Below are positions 54,548 to 64,000 of a stretch of 64,000 nucleotides of DNA, one piece after another. The notes under the pieces are model-generated. The model saw only the letters and a list, made by a program, of their open reading frames with translations, was not told the DNA's origin and searched no databases. Each line of letters starts with the position of its first letter. Position 1 is the stretch's first letter. The stretch is from Terriglobia bacterium (lineage in GTDB: Bacteria; Acidobacteriota; Terriglobia; JAIQFV01): positions 1-64,000 of the forward strand of contig JAIQFY010000023.1 in assembly GCA_020072965.1 (NCBI GenBank). The letters run 5' to 3'. The translations under genes and the position numbers were made by a program.

Positions 54548-56062
54548 TTAAGTTTTCTTAGGTTTCCATCGAAGCACCGGGTTTCGAGCAGCCGCCACTT
54601 CGTCAAGCTTGTGGACACGAGTGTTATGTGGAGCTTTCTTGACGAGGTCCGGGTTGGTGGCGGATTCCTCGGCGATGGCTTTCATGGCCTCGACAAACAG
54701 GTCCAGCTCCTCGAGGGACTCAGATTCGGTCGGCTCGATCATCAAGGCGCCATGGACAATCAGGGGAAAATACACCGTGGGAGGATGAAAGCCATAGTCC
54801 ATGAGCCTTTTGGCGATCTCCATCGTGGTTACGCCATATTTGTTTTGCAGGTGGTCCGAGAAGACCACTTCATGGAGTGAGGGCTGATCGAACGGGAGGT
54901 CATAGATGCCCTTTAGCTGGGACCGGATATAGTTGGCATTGAGCACGGCATCTTCTGAGGTTTGCTTGAGCCCTCCGGGGCCATTGGTGAGAATATAAGC
55001 GAGGGCCCGAACCAGCATTCCAAAATTCCCATAGAATGATCGTACCCTTCCAACAGAAAGGGGGCGTTTGAAGTTGTACGAATATGTTCCACTCGCATCC
55101 ATCTCGACGGTTGGATGGGGAAGAAACGGTTCGAGGTGCGATTTCACCGCTACAGGTCCGGCACCCGGCCCGCCTCCGCCGTGGGGGGTGGAGAAGGTCT
55201 TGTGCAGGTTCAAATGCATGACATCAACCCCATTATCGCCGGGGCGAGCTACCCCGAGGAGCGCGTTCATATTGGCGCCATCCATGTACACAAGACCACC
55301 CTTGGAATGAAGGATGTCCACGATGGCCAATAGGTCCCTCTCATAGACGCCCAGTGTGTTGGGATTGGTCAACATCAGCGCGGCCACGTCCTCCGTAACG
55401 GCATCGCGGAGCGCCGAGACATCGACGCAACCCTGTTCCCCCGACTTTATGTTTTCGACTTGATAGCCCGCGATGGCAGCACTGGAAGGGTTGGTGCCGT
55501 GGGCGGAATCCGGAATTAGAATCTTTTTGCGCGGATTCCCACGGGACTGGAGGTAGGCCCGGATTATCAAAATCCCGGTAAGCTCCCCTTGGGCGCCTGC
55601 GGCCGGCTGCAGGCTGAGGGCATCCATCCCGGTGATCTCTTTGAGGCATTCGCCCAGCATGTGCTGGATTTTGAGATTGCCCTGACAAAGCACCTCCGGG
55701 AGATAAGGATGGGACTGCGCAAAGCCCTCGTATCGCGCGACAACCTCGTTAATCTTGGGATTGTACTTCATCGTGCAGGAACCCAAAGGGTACATGCCGA
55801 GATCAATGGCATAGTTCCAGGTGGAGAGGCGGGTGAAATGGCGCACGACATCCACTTCACTGACCTCGGGAAAGTCGTCGATGGCTGCCCGCAGAGCCTT
55901 CTGATCGAAAACCGACTCGGGAGGCACCTCGGGGACATCACACTGGGGCAATGCGACTCCGCGCTTCCCGGGCATACTCCTTTCGAAGATCAGCGCTTCA
56001 TTCTGATTAACGTGGGTTCTCGCTTTGCGAATCTTTTCGTCGCTCATGAGAGGAGGCGTCAT
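54548..56062 (-). CDS. gcvPB: Glycine dehydrogenase (decarboxylating) subunit 2
   Basis: 504 aa. C-terminal half of the P-protein, which decarboxylates glycine and passes the aminomethyl group to the lipoyl H-protein. The PLP-lysine motif is LNLHKTFSTPHGGGGPGAGP near residue 280, and DSAHGTNPSSAAIAGYQ precedes it. The N-terminal IFERSMPGKRGVALPQ is typical of GcvPB. ATGA overlap with gcvPA indicates coupled translation. Confidence 0.96.
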   Translation of the reverse strand: MTPPLMSDEKIRKARTHVNQNEALIFERSMPGKRGVALPQCDVPEVPPESVFDQKALRAAIDDFPEVSEVDVVRHFTRLSTWNYAIDLGMYPLGSCTMKYNPKINEVVARYEGFAQSHPYLPEVLCQGNLKIQHMLGECLKEITGMDALSLQPAAGAQGELTGILIIRAYLQSRGNPRKKILIPDSAHGTNPSSAAIAGYQVENIKSGEQGCVDVSALRDAVTEDVAALMLTNPNTLGVYERDLLAIVDILHSKGGLVYMDGANMNALLGVARPGDNGVDVMHLNLHKTFSTPHGGGGPGAGPVAVKSHLEPFLPHPTVEMDASGTYSYNFKRPLSVGRVRSFYGNFGMLVRALAYILTNGPGGLKQTSEDAVLNANYIRSQLKGIYDLPFDQPSLHEVVFSDHLQNKYGVTTMEIAKRLMDYGFHPPTVYFPLIVHGALMIEPTESESLEELDLFVEAMKAIAEESATNPDLVKKAPHNTRVHKLDEVAAARNPVLRWKPKKT

Positions 56063-57414
56063 CCGTTCTGATAGAGGTCCACGAGAGTATCAATCGAGAC
56101 CTTGGGGGTCAGTTCCGTCACACAAAGGAGTTCGGCGTTCTTGAGTCGCGGATAGAATCGTTTCAAGGAGACTCCGCCGACCAATTTCTGCTTCCACAGC
56201 TTCCTGTCTGAAAACTTCCGCCGCTCCTTGGATCGGATCACGAATTCATTGAAGCGAGGACCGTTGAAGAGGACTTCGATTGATTCAATGGTCTTGAACC
56301 GGCTAATGGCATATTGCGACTTCGACACATTTTGAATCGCGATCTCACGCAATCCTTCTTTACCCAGGAGAGAGAGATAAATGGTGCACATCAACGCACA
56401 CAAGGCCTGATTGGTGCAGATGTTGGAAGTCGCTTTCTCGCGCCGGATATGCTGTTCCCGCGTGGCCAAGGTCAACACGAAGCCGCGTTGCCCGCCCGTG
56501 TCCACTGTTTGGCCGACCAGGCGTCCTGGCATCTGGCGGACATGCTTGTCTCGCGTGGCGATAAACCCGAGGACGGGTCCACCGTAACTGATCGGGATGC
56601 CAAGTGATTGACCTTCGCCCGCCACAATGTCTGCAACCGGCTGGCCGTCTCCGGTCGGTTGGCCCGGAGGGCGCAGCAATCCGAGCGAGAGAGATTCTGC
56701 TACAGCGACTACCAGAAGCGCGCCTCTCTCGTGGGCGAGTCTGGCAATCTCTTCAAGCTGTTCAACGTTTCCGAAAAAGTTGGGAGACTGAATAATGACG
56801 GCGGCAATCTTATCGGAGAGGCGCTTCTTCAGATCATCCAGATCCACTTGTCCGCTCTCGGTAAATGCCACGTTGCGCACCCGGGTGTTCAGGTGCCGGG
56901 TATAAGTGAGGAGGACTTCACGGTATTCAGGATGTACGGTTTCTGCCACCAGCAGGTCGGTGCGACTGGTAATGCGTTGGGCCATAAGGGCGCTTTCGGT
57001 CATGGCGGTGGCTCCGTCGTACATGGAGGCGTTGGCCACGTCCATGCCCGTCAACTGGCACATCAAGGACTGAAACTCAAAGATGGCTTGAAGGGTCCCC
57101 TGGCTGACTTCGGGCTGATAGGGCGTATAAGCCGAGTAAAACTCCGTTCGCGAGATGAGATGATCCACCACGATCGGAATAAAATGCCGGTACATGCCCG
57201 CCCCCAGGAAGGAGACCATTCCCGTGGCGTTCTCGGCGGCGCAGGTCTTGAAGAATTCAAGCAGGGCGGGTTCGGAATAGGGAGCCGGGAGCTGGAGCGG
57301 GCGTTTCAACCGTATTGCGGCGGGAATGTGGGAAAACAGCTGGTCGGTAGACTCCAAACCCATGGTCTGGAGCATGTGTTTTCGCTCGCTGTCAGATTTG
57401 GGGAGATAGCGCAT
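56059..57414 (-). CDS. gcvPA: Glycine dehydrogenase (decarboxylating) subunit 1
   Basis: 451 aa. N-terminal half of the P-protein. MRYLPKSDSERKHMLQTMGL, FLGAGMYRHFIPIVVDHLISR, YTPYQPEVSQGTLQAIFEFQ and NASMYDGATAMTESALMA are conserved GcvPA motifs. It pairs with GcvPB to form the active alpha2beta2 enzyme. The start overlaps the gcvH stop by one base (TAATG). Confidence 0.96.
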   Translation of the reverse strand: MRYLPKSDSERKHMLQTMGLESTDQLFSHIPAAIRLKRPLQLPAPYSEPALLEFFKTCAAENATGMVSFLGAGMYRHFIPIVVDHLISRTEFYSAYTPYQPEVSQGTLQAIFEFQSLMCQLTGMDVANASMYDGATAMTESALMAQRITSRTDLLVAETVHPEYREVLLTYTRHLNTRVRNVAFTESGQVDLDDLKKRLSDKIAAVIIQSPNFFGNVEQLEEIARLAHERGALLVVAVAESLSLGLLRPPGQPTGDGQPVADIVAGEGQSLGIPISYGGPVLGFIATRDKHVRQMPGRLVGQTVDTGGQRGFVLTLATREQHIRREKATSNICTNQALCALMCTIYLSLLGKEGLREIAIQNVSKSQYAISRFKTIESIEVLFNGPRFNEFVIRSKERRKFSDRKLWKQKLVGGVSLKRFYPRLKNAELLCVTELTPKVSIDTLVDLYQNG

Positions 57415-57809
57415 TATTCGGCGGCCTCGTCGTGGATGTATTCATCGTATGCTTCCGCCGACATGAGCTCCTCCAAATCCGGGGGGTTTTGAATCTTAAT
57501 TTCAATCAACCAGGCGTCCCCATGCGGATCACTGTTCAGCAGCTCGGGAGAATTTACTACTGCCTCGTTGATCTCGGTCACGTCACCCGCGACGGGACAG
57601 TAAATTTCCGAGACTGCTTTGACGGACTCCACCGTACCGAACGACTCATTGGTGTCGAAGTGATCGCCGACCTTCGGCAGTTCAACGAACACAATGTCCC
57701 CCAGTTGTTTCTGCGCATAGTGGGTAATCCCGACGGTTCCCGTTTTCCCGTTCACACGAATCCACTCGTGCTCCTTTGTATACATACAATCTTCTGGATT
57801 CTTGGTCAT
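57414..57809 (-). CDS. gcvH: Glycine cleavage system H protein
   Basis: 131 aa. Lipoylated carrier that shuttles the aminomethyl intermediate between P, T and L proteins. The lipoylation lysine is in FGTVESVKAVSEIYCPVAGD near residue 66. The opening YTKEHEWIRVNGKTGTVGITHYAQ is standard. Tightly coupled to gcvPA, about 154 bp after gcvT. Confidence 0.96.
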   Translation of the reverse strand: MTKNPEDCMYTKEHEWIRVNGKTGTVGITHYAQKQLGDIVFVELPKVGDHFDTNESFGTVESVKAVSEIYCPVAGDVTEINEAVVNSPELLNSDPHGDAWLIEIKIQNPPDLEELMSAEAYDEYIHDEAAE

Positions 57810-57963
57810 AGATCCTCGGCCATTCTGAATGTTTTCTTGCTTTGAGATAACCCGAAGTTGCCGTTGGCGGGTGCTTGCGCCTGGCTGTCTCGAGGTTCTT
57901 CGACTTAAGTTGTGAATGAATGCGAATGAACTGATTGGAACGGAACCAACACCGGCCTGCTAT

Positions 57964-59082
57964 CTACTTGGTTCGTTTATAAAACGGCGTAGCGACGATT
58001 CGGGCCAACGCCTGGCGATTCCGGATTTGGATTTGAACTTCATTTCCGATCGCCGAATGATCGACCGGCACGTAAGCCAACCCTATGTTTTTCTTGAGGA
58101 AAGGCGCGGGCGATCCACTCGTTACCTGGCCCACGGTTTGGCCTTTGAACAACACCGGGTAATGCTCCCGGGCAATCCCCGGTTCTATCATCTCAATTCC
58201 AACCAGGATCCGCTTTACTCCCACCTGTTTTTGCTTCAGTAAGATGTCCCGGCCATTAAAGTCACCCTTCTGGAGTTTGCAGATCCATCCCAGATCTGCC
58301 TCGAGCACGGTGGTGGTGTCATCAATCTCGTGACCGTAAAGTGCCATCTTGGCTTCCAGCCGCAAGGTGTTCCGTGCGCCGAGACCCGTGGGTGTGATCC
58401 CATCACTGGCCCCCGCCTCCATAATCCGGTTCCAGAGGCGCTCAGACTCGTCCGGGGTAAAGTAGATCTCAAACCCGTCCTCGCCCGTGTACCCCGTTCG
58501 AGCAATCATGGCATCCACCCCTTCCACCTTTCCATAAGTGAACCAGTAATACTTGATGGCACTGAGATCGGTGGAGGTCAGCCGTTGTAACACGGACAGA
58601 GCGCGCGGCCCTTGAATGGCCAGTTGCGTGTACTCAGGGCTTAAGTTTCTGACTTCGGCGTCGAACCGGTTGTTCTTCACGATCCAGGCGAAGTCTTTAT
58701 CCGAGTTCGAAGCATTGACGCACAGGAAATAATGATCGGGCCCGATGCGATGGACGAGCACGTCATCGACAAAGGTCCCTTCGTAGGTGGTCAGACCGGA
58801 ATACTGGATTTGTCCATCGGCCAGCTTGGAGGCATCGTTGGAAGTGACCTGTTGTACCAGAGCCAGAGCTTCCTTTCCCCGGATGTCGATCTCCCCCATA
58901 TGCGAGACGTCAAACAATCCGACCGCAGTGCGAACCTTCAAATGCTCATTCACAATGCCGGAATACTCGACCGGCATCTCCCAGCCCCCGAAATCGACCA
59001 TCTTGGCCTTTAGAGAGTGATGAACTTTATTGAGGGCGGTTTTCTTCAGGGCTTGCGACTCAGCGGCAGTGGACACAGTCAT
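57964..59082 (-). CDS. gcvT: Glycine cleavage system T protein (aminomethyltransferase)
   Basis: 372 aa from the ATG at 59082; an in-frame ATG 54 bp upstream would add an unrelated lead. Transfers the aminomethyl carbon from H-protein to tetrahydrofolate, releasing ammonia. VDFGGWEMPVEYSGIVNEHL, LFDVSHMGEIDIRG and ARTGYTGEDGFEIYF are folate-site signatures. First gene of the gcvT-gcvH-gcvPA-gcvPB run. No glycine riboswitch was recognised in its short leader. Confidence 0.95.
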   Translation of the reverse strand: MTVSTAAESQALKKTALNKVHHSLKAKMVDFGGWEMPVEYSGIVNEHLKVRTAVGLFDVSHMGEIDIRGKEALALVQQVTSNDASKLADGQIQYSGLTTYEGTFVDDVLVHRIGPDHYFLCVNASNSDKDFAWIVKNNRFDAEVRNLSPEYTQLAIQGPRALSVLQRLTSTDLSAIKYYWFTYGKVEGVDAMIARTGYTGEDGFEIYFTPDESERLWNRIMEAGASDGITPTGLGARNTLRLEAKMALYGHEIDDTTTVLEADLGWICKLQKGDFNGRDILLKQKQVGVKRILVGIEMIEPGIAREHYPVLFKGQTVGQVTSGSPAPFLKKNIGLAYVPVDHSAIGNEVQIQIRNRQALARIVATPFYKRTK

Positions 59083-59199
59083 CTTCCTGGCGATTGTTAG
59101 CCACGAAAACCTAGCATAGCGGGAGGGGGGTGTCAAGCCGGAATCAGGCCCTGATCGAAGCCCTGTGATTCCGGTTCGAGAGACTCTGCGGCTGCTCCC

Positions 59200-60027
59200 T
59201 CAACCCTTCTCTTCAAGGGCAGCCAAAACCTTTTTTAGGATTTCGATAATCTCCGCACGTTCCACTTGCCCGCGTCTGAAACTGAGATCCAATCGATACT
59301 CCTGGGTGGGGGGGACGAAGTGAAAAGTAAAAGTCTTCGGACGCTTGGCAGATTCCGGTTTGCGTTCCTGGCGCGATGCAGCGCGCGTTAATTCGTGCCG
59401 TGTCATGCGCCGGGCGGTCGAAACCATTTTCTCGTGAGAAGGTTGACGGACGATTTCCAGCAACATGGTCTTGGCCTGGATGCCGGCCTCCCGGCACAGC
59501 TTCTTCACATCCTCAGGGAGGGAGTTGATCGAAAGCGTTTCTGTGACGGAAGACCGCGATTTCCCGATTTTCTTGGCGATGTCGTTGTGCGTGTATCCAA
59601 AACGGTCCGAGAGCGACTTGAACCCTTCGGCCTCTTCAAACGCCGTGAGATCCTTCCGCTGCAAATTTTCAATGAGTGCGATCTCGGCCACCTCGGAATC
59701 GGTTGCTTCCTTTTCGATGCACGGAATTTCTTTCAGCCCGGCCCGCACACTGGCAGCAAACCTGCGCTCTCCCGAAATGATCATGAATTTCTGAGATTGC
59801 GGGTCAAAGCGGACCAAGATGGGTTCCAGGACACCCTTTTCTTTGATCGAAGCGATCAGTTCGTCGAGCTCGCCCAAATGTTGGCGCGGCTGGTTCGGGT
59901 TCGGCTCAATGCGATCGACTCCGATCATACGGCCCAGCGGCGCACCCGTTTTGGCGGTCAAGGCATCGACATAGTGGGCATCATGGCGCATGTGAATCAC
60001 CGTGGGCAGTCCGACACGTTTAGGCAC
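59200..60027 (-). CDS. parB: Chromosome partitioning protein ParB
   Basis: 275 aa from the GTG at 60027, which overlaps the parA end by eight bases; the longer open frame upstream lies inside parA. ParB N-terminal CTPase/nuclease-like domain with FMIISGERRFAASVRAGL (the GERR CTP-binding motif). The central helix-turn-helix follows (YTHNDIAKKIGKSRSSVTETL). The C-terminal dimer segment is short. It binds parS sites and acts with ParA. No parS-like palindrome was searched for systematically. Confidence 0.9.
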   Translation of the reverse strand: MPKRVGLPTVIHMRHDAHYVDALTAKTGAPLGRMIGVDRIEPNPNQPRQHLGELDELIASIKEKGVLEPILVRFDPQSQKFMIISGERRFAASVRAGLKEIPCIEKEATDSEVAEIALIENLQRKDLTAFEEAEGFKSLSDRFGYTHNDIAKKIGKSRSSVTETLSINSLPEDVKKLCREAGIQAKTMLLEIVRQPSHEKMVSTARRMTRHELTRAASRQERKPESAKRPKTFTFHFVPPTQEYRLDLSFRRGQVERAEIIEILKKVLAALEEKG

Positions 60028-60775
60028 GGTGCAGTACCTCCTCCGAGAGTTTAAAATACTCAGCGGCCCCCGAAGAATCCGGAGCAAATGTAAAAATGGA
60101 TTCCCGATATGCCGGACTTTCTTCAAGGCGTACGCTTTTTGAAATCATGGTCTTGAAGACATTGCCGGAAAAGACTTTCCGGATTTGCGAGGTGATGTCT
60201 TTGGAGAGCCGGGTCCGCTTGTCGACCAGCGTGATCAGCACCCCCAGGATCTTCAGGTCCGGATTGGCCCGAGCCTTGACCTTCTCGAAGGTTTCCAGAA
60301 GGTCATCGGTGCCTTCGAGGGCGAAATAGGAGGCTTGGATGGGGACCAGCAAATGGGTGGAAGCCACCATCGCATTCACGGTGGCGATGCCCAGTGCCGG
60401 CGGGGTGTCGATGACGATGACGTCATAATCCGTCCGCACGGGCGCCAGCGCATCCTTGAGGCGGAACGGGGCATCCAGCTCTCCCACCAGTTGGCTTTCC
60501 AGCTTGGCCAACGAAATGCGGGCCGGGGCGAGGTCGAGATGCCGCACCGCGGTATGCTGGAGAATGTCTTTCATCTTGATCTGCGAGTCCGCGAGGACAT
60601 CGTAGGTCGAGTAAAGGAGCTGGTGAATATCGCAAAAGACAATCGATGAATTCGCTTGGGGGTCAATATCGACGAGGAGGGTACGCTTCCCCTTGCGGGC
60701 AAGGGCAGAAGCCAGGTTGATTGCAGTGGTGGTCTTTCCGACGCCCCCCTTTTGATTGGCAATGGTGATTATCAC
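60020..60775 (-). CDS. parA: Chromosome partitioning ATPase ParA (Soj-type)
   Basis: 251 aa from the GTG at 60775, preceded by CGGAG. Protein begins directly with the deviant Walker A motif IANQKGGVGKTTTAINLASAL, as in Soj-type ParA without the extra N-terminal HTH. Further motifs: LLVDIDPQANSS, YDVIVIDTPPALGIATVNAM. The open frame extends 55 codons upstream without homology. Confidence 0.93.
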   Translation of the reverse strand: MIITIANQKGGVGKTTTAINLASALARKGKRTLLVDIDPQANSSIVFCDIHQLLYSTYDVLADSQIKMKDILQHTAVRHLDLAPARISLAKLESQLVGELDAPFRLKDALAPVRTDYDVIVIDTPPALGIATVNAMVASTHLLVPIQASYFALEGTDDLLETFEKVKARANPDLKILGVLITLVDKRTRLSKDITSQIRKVFSGNVFKTMISKSVRLEESPAYRESIFTFAPDSSGAAEYFKLSEEVLHRA

Positions 60776-60939
60776 GGGAAGCTCCGAAAGAAAGCGAATG
60801 AGAATGACGGACAGAGTCCTTGGGCCAATTGAATCATGGTCGCCCCTTCGGGCTGGCAGGGTTCGACAGTCCACCCTCATTGTAATCTGGATTTTGCTGG
60901 GAGCAACACTTTTTTTAGGGGGGGGGCGGTCGACGACCA

Positions 60940-61425
60940 CTACATCTTGTATTTACCCAGGTCCTCCTCGGTCAGGTTTTCGAGCCAGCGGCGCAGGTTT
61001 TCATCTTTGAATTTGTCCGAGGTGAGCATTGCCGCTTTGGAGGTTTTCAGGACATCTTCCTCCACGAAGATCGGAGAATCCATCCGGAGGGCCAGGGCGA
61101 GGGCATCACTCGGCCGGGAATCAATCGAGACGAGGCGTCCATCAACGTTCAGCCACACGAGGGCATAAAAGGTGTCATCCTTCAATTCACTCACCACCAC
61201 CCGTTGCAGAGTGGCACGAAGACCGACGAGGATGTTCTTGATGAGGTCATGAGTCATGGGGCGAGGGGTCTGGACCTTTTCAATCTCAATCGCAATTGCG
61301 TTGGCTTCAAAATTACCGACCCAGATGGGAAGAATGGAGGCCCCCTCGGCCTCCTTCAAAACAACGATGGGCATATTGGTGACCGGATCCAGCATCAGCC
61401 CGCGAATCTTCATTTCAATTTCCAT
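60940..61425 (-). CDS. Bifunctional nuclease (BFN, DUF151) family protein
   Basis: 161 aa. MLDPVTNMPIVVLKEAEGAS, LPIWVGNFEANAIAIEIEKV, DDTFYALVWLN and SIDSRPSDALALALRMDSPIF define the BFN/DUF151 fold; some homologues have RNase and DNase activity, but the bacterial role is unclear. Its start overlaps the end of miaB by 11 bp, indicating one transcript. A 164-bp gap with a 9-G run separates it from parA. Confidence 0.9.
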   Translation of the reverse strand: MEIEMKIRGLMLDPVTNMPIVVLKEAEGASILPIWVGNFEANAIAIEIEKVQTPRPMTHDLIKNILVGLRATLQRVVVSELKDDTFYALVWLNVDGRLVSIDSRPSDALALALRMDSPIFVEEDVLKTSKAAMLTSDKFKDENLRRWLENLTEEDLGKYKM

Positions 61426-62806
61426 GGGGTCCTCCCAGTTCGACGCCCTCTGGGTGTGTTTGAATCATTGGACTCGAGAAAGTGTTGCCTTGGAAAAGAG
61501 GATCAATGCTCTCACCCACCAGGCTATTGGCACCTGATTTCATGACTCGGACCTTCACGTAACGGCCCAGCAGGACCCTGGGGCCGCTAAAATTCACGAC
61601 GTAATTGGTGCTGGTCCGGCCCGCGAGAGTGTTCGGGTCTTTCACACTGAACCCGTCCACCAGGACTTCAACCACCTTTCCGACCATGGACTTTGCCCGT
61701 TCAATCTGGAGCTCACGTTGGCGATTCTGCAGGAACGCGAGCCGGCGCGATTTCTCTTCCGCTGACACGTCATCAATCATCGCAAGGGACTCAGTGTTCG
61801 GCCGCGGAGAATAGATGAAGGAGTACAACTGCTGGTAACCCACGGTTTCGAGCAGGGAGAGGGTCTCTTCAAACTCCGTGTCCGTTTCTCCCGGGAAGCC
61901 GACAATGACATCGGCGGAGAGTGCAATCCCGCGGGGTGATTGTTTGATGTATTCCACCTTACGCTGGTACTCCTCGCGTGTGTACTCCCGCCGCATCCGC
62001 CTCAATACAGAGGTTGAGCCGGACTGCACCGGAAGATGCACGGCATTGCACAGCGCGGGATGGGAATTGATGGCGTCGACAATCTCACGAACAAAATTCT
62101 GGGGGTTCGAGGTGGCGAACCGGACCCGCCGGATGCCCTCCACCTCCGCCACCGTACCCAGCAGTTGGGCGAAGCTGTATTTGGCCAGGGGGTCTCGGTA
62201 CGAGTTGACATTCTGCCCCAGTAATTGGACCTCGGTGTATCCCTCGTCCACCAGCCGTCGGACTTCCGCAATCACCTGATCGCTGGGGCGGCTCCGCTCC
62301 GGTCCGCGGGTATGCGGGACCACGCAGAAGGAGCACACATTGTCGCAGCCTTCAATGATGGTGAGATAGGCGCGGTATGGATTAACGCGTTGAGTCACCT
62401 CGGTTTCAAAACAGTGCTCGTCGTCCTGGTGAATGTCTATGACGCGGTTCTTGCCGGATTCAAGTTCTCGAATCAGATGAGGGATGTTGTTATAGCTGGC
62501 CGATCCCACCACCAAGTGGACATTGGGAGCGCGCTGAAAGAACCGGGCGCCTTCCTGTTGCGCAACACAGCCCAGCACCCCCACTTTTTTCCCTGGAAAG
62601 GCTTTCTTCAGTGCCCCCAGTCTCGAGAAGACCTTCTCCGAAGCTTTTTCGCGGATGCTGCACGTATTGACCAACACCAGTCCGGCCTCTTCGATGGACT
62701 GGGTCGCTTCATATCCCATGCCGATCAACGCCCCCGCCACCTTTTCGGAGTCGTGAACGTTCATGGCACACCCGAAAGTCTCAATGTAAAACTTCTTCTT
62801 TTCCAT
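61415..62806 (-). CDS. miaB: tRNA-2-methylthio-N6-dimethylallyladenosine synthase MiaB
   Basis: 463 aa from the ATG giving MEKKKFYIETFGCAMNVHDS; 27 further upstream codons lack homology. Radical-SAM methylthiotransferase acting on A37 of tRNAs. N-terminal cluster cysteines are in FGCAMN, VNTCSIREKAS and GCVAQQ. The radical-SAM CxxxCxxC is CDNVCSFCVVPHTRG. The C-terminal TRAM domain is present (MVGKVVEVLVDGFS onward). Adjacent to the BFN gene. Confidence 0.95.
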   Translation of the reverse strand: MEKKKFYIETFGCAMNVHDSEKVAGALIGMGYEATQSIEEAGLVLVNTCSIREKASEKVFSRLGALKKAFPGKKVGVLGCVAQQEGARFFQRAPNVHLVVGSASYNNIPHLIRELESGKNRVIDIHQDDEHCFETEVTQRVNPYRAYLTIIEGCDNVCSFCVVPHTRGPERSRPSDQVIAEVRRLVDEGYTEVQLLGQNVNSYRDPLAKYSFAQLLGTVAEVEGIRRVRFATSNPQNFVREIVDAINSHPALCNAVHLPVQSGSTSVLRRMRREYTREEYQRKVEYIKQSPRGIALSADVIVGFPGETDTEFEETLSLLETVGYQQLYSFIYSPRPNTESLAMIDDVSAEEKSRRLAFLQNRQRELQIERAKSMVGKVVEVLVDGFSVKDPNTLAGRTSTNYVVNFSGPRVLLGRYVKVRVMKSGANSLVGESIDPLFQGNTFSSPMIQTHPEGVELGGPHGN

Positions 62807-62976
62807 ACCCGTGAAGCCCGCCCCGAATGCCTGAACTTGACCCTTTCTGTTTCCTGCTTCGACCGCGAATCGTGCCGCCTGCGCCACAGGGTTTCACACG
62901 CCCAATCAGGGCAATGGCCAGCAGCCTCTCTCCAGAAGGCCTCCGGTCCTTCGCTGAGTCCCCGACGCCTGGGCAC

Positions 62977-64000
62977 TCAGTTTCTGCTTTGCTTCAGCAA
63001 TTCTCTGGCGTGCTTTTTGACGGCGTCCGTGATTCTAGCACCGCTCAGCATTCTTGCCAATTCGTTAATGCGGTCGTCCTCGGCCAGGTGCTCGACGCGG
63101 GTGACGGTGCGGCCGCGGAGTTCCACCTTCTCGATAAAGTAATGGTGGTCAGCGAACGAAGCGATTTGCGGCAGATGGGTCACGCACAGGATCTGATTTT
63201 CCTGGGCAAGCGATTTCAGCTTTCGTCCCAGCACTTCCGCCGTTCGACCTCCGATCCCGGCATCGACCTCATCAAACACCATGGTTTTGATCCGGGAATC
63301 CGCGTGCGTGATGGTTTTAAGGGCCAGCATCAGCCGCGAGATTTCCCCGCCCGAGGCGATCCTTGCCAGGGGCTTCAATGCTTCGCCCACGTTGGGGGAC
63401 ACCATGTATTCGACGGCATCGAAGCCGGTAGGGGAGAACTCCACCGGAGAGCGGTTAAACTGAACTTTGAACCGGGTGCGCTCCATGGCCAGCTCCTTCA
63501 GCTCATGCTCGAGTGCCTTCTCCAGCTCCAGGGCCGTTCGCTGTCGCCGGTCGGACAGCGTCTTCGCCTTGCTGAGGTAGGCTTGGCTGAGCTGGTTCAT
63601 CTCCTGCTGGAGCGATTCCAGTTCTTCGTCGCGATGTTCGAGGGTTTGCAATTGTTGGACGACGTCCCGGTGGAACTCGAGGATTTCGTTGACGGTCGAA
63701 CCATACTTCCGGCGCAGCTTCTCAATCTCAGCCATCCGGGATTCCACTTGCGGCAGGCGGCCCGGACTGATATCGATTTTCCTCAGATAATCACGCATGC
63801 TGAGGGCCACATCCTCTACCTGGATTCGTGCCGAGCGCAGTTGTTCCACATTTTCTGCCAGGGTGTCGTCAATTCGCGCAATGGTCTCCAGGGAGCGTTC
63901 AGCCAGGGAAACGGTGCGCGCCGCTGCCGTCTCCGATTCATACAATGACGCATAAACCGCGTTGGCCACTTCGAACAGTTTGGTCGCATTGGCGAGCAGC
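62977..64000 (-). CDS. recN: DNA repair protein RecN (C-terminal part, cut by window end)
   Basis: The last 340 codons. SMC-like ATPase acting in double-strand-break repair. The visible part is the returning coiled coil (about 1-165) and the C-terminal ATPase lobe: signature ARIASGGEISRLMLALKTI, Walker B MVFDEVDAGIGGRTAEVLG and LCVTHLPQIASFADHHYFIE. The frame runs open to base 64000, so the N-terminal lobe lies outside. A usual RecN has about 555-570 residues. Confidence 0.95.
   Translation of the reverse strand, partial: LLANATKLFEVANAVYASLYESETAAARTVSLAERSLETIARIDDTLAENVEQLRSARIQVEDVALSMRDYLRKIDISPGRLPQVESRMAEIEKLRRKYGSTVNEILEFHRDVVQQLQTLEHRDEELESLQQEMNQLSQAYLSKAKTLSDRRQRTALELEKALEHELKELAMERTRFKVQFNRSPVEFSPTGFDAVEYMVSPNVGEALKPLARIASGGEISRLMLALKTITHADSRIKTMVFDEVDAGIGGRTAEVLGRKLKSLAQENQILCVTHLPQIASFADHHYFIEKVELRGRTVTRVEHLAEDDRINELARMLSGARITDAVKKHARELLKQSRN

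Noticed and set aside
60918-60926. Run of nine G residues as a phase-variation tract
   Set aside because: It lies in the 164-bp gap between the BFN and parA genes, outside coding sequence and not at a recognisable promoter spacing. No contingency locus is suggested.
62225-63948. Long plus-strand frames opposite miaB and recN
   Set aside because: Clear shadows of conserved minus-strand genes.

Overview
The window looks like a chromosomal segment of an Acidobacteriota bacterium or a close relative. This is inferred from gene content and order: split glycine decarboxylase gcvPA/gcvPB, a tig-clpP-clpX-lon-engB run followed by rho, a parA-parB-BFN-miaB-recN run, a RodZ-like helix-turn-helix protein, VWFA and TPR exported proteins, and an acetylating aldehyde dehydrogenase beside a bacterial microcompartment shell gene. 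No rRNA or CRISPR array was seen. There is one tRNA gene, tRNA-Leu(UAG).

Layout. 1-11 kb: purL (5' truncated) and purF, an exported TPR protein, tag, a large exported GH35-type glycosidase and a Leu/Val-type amino-acid dehydrogenase. 11-16.2 kb: a VWFA protein, a 2.25-kb module (MFS exporter plus divergent TetR regulator) bounded by perfect 22-bp inverted repeats and an 8-bp target duplication, an exported VOC protein and an AraC-type regulator. 16.4-25.4 kb: a gene-cassette array in which small, mostly uncharacterised plus-strand genes alternate with integron attC sites, with no integrase in the window (a CALIN). One attC is split by a 489-bp group II intron that encodes no protein. 25.4-35 kb: further accessory plus-strand genes (DHFR/RibD-type, hydrolase, DinB, LysE, two ICMT/NnrU-like methyltransferases, DUF3788, fatty-acid desaturase), one more attC-like site at 28.3 kb, and two genes broken by in-frame stops. 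35-64 kb: core genome, almost all on the minus strand: ALDH and BMC shell gene, RodZ-like protein, ABC exporter, M1 peptidase, rho, engB, lon, clpX, clpP, tig, tRNA-Leu, the glycine cleavage genes, parA/parB, a bifunctional-nuclease-family gene, miaB and the 3' part of recN.

The strongest unusual signals are the integrase-less attC array with its intron-interrupted attC (removing the intron restores the same GCGCGTGCACCCG arm seen in two neighbouring sites), the transposon-like efflux module without a transposase, and a lipoprotein gene whose in-frame TAA falls exactly at the expected lipobox cysteine. All names come from reading motifs and order; no database search was run.
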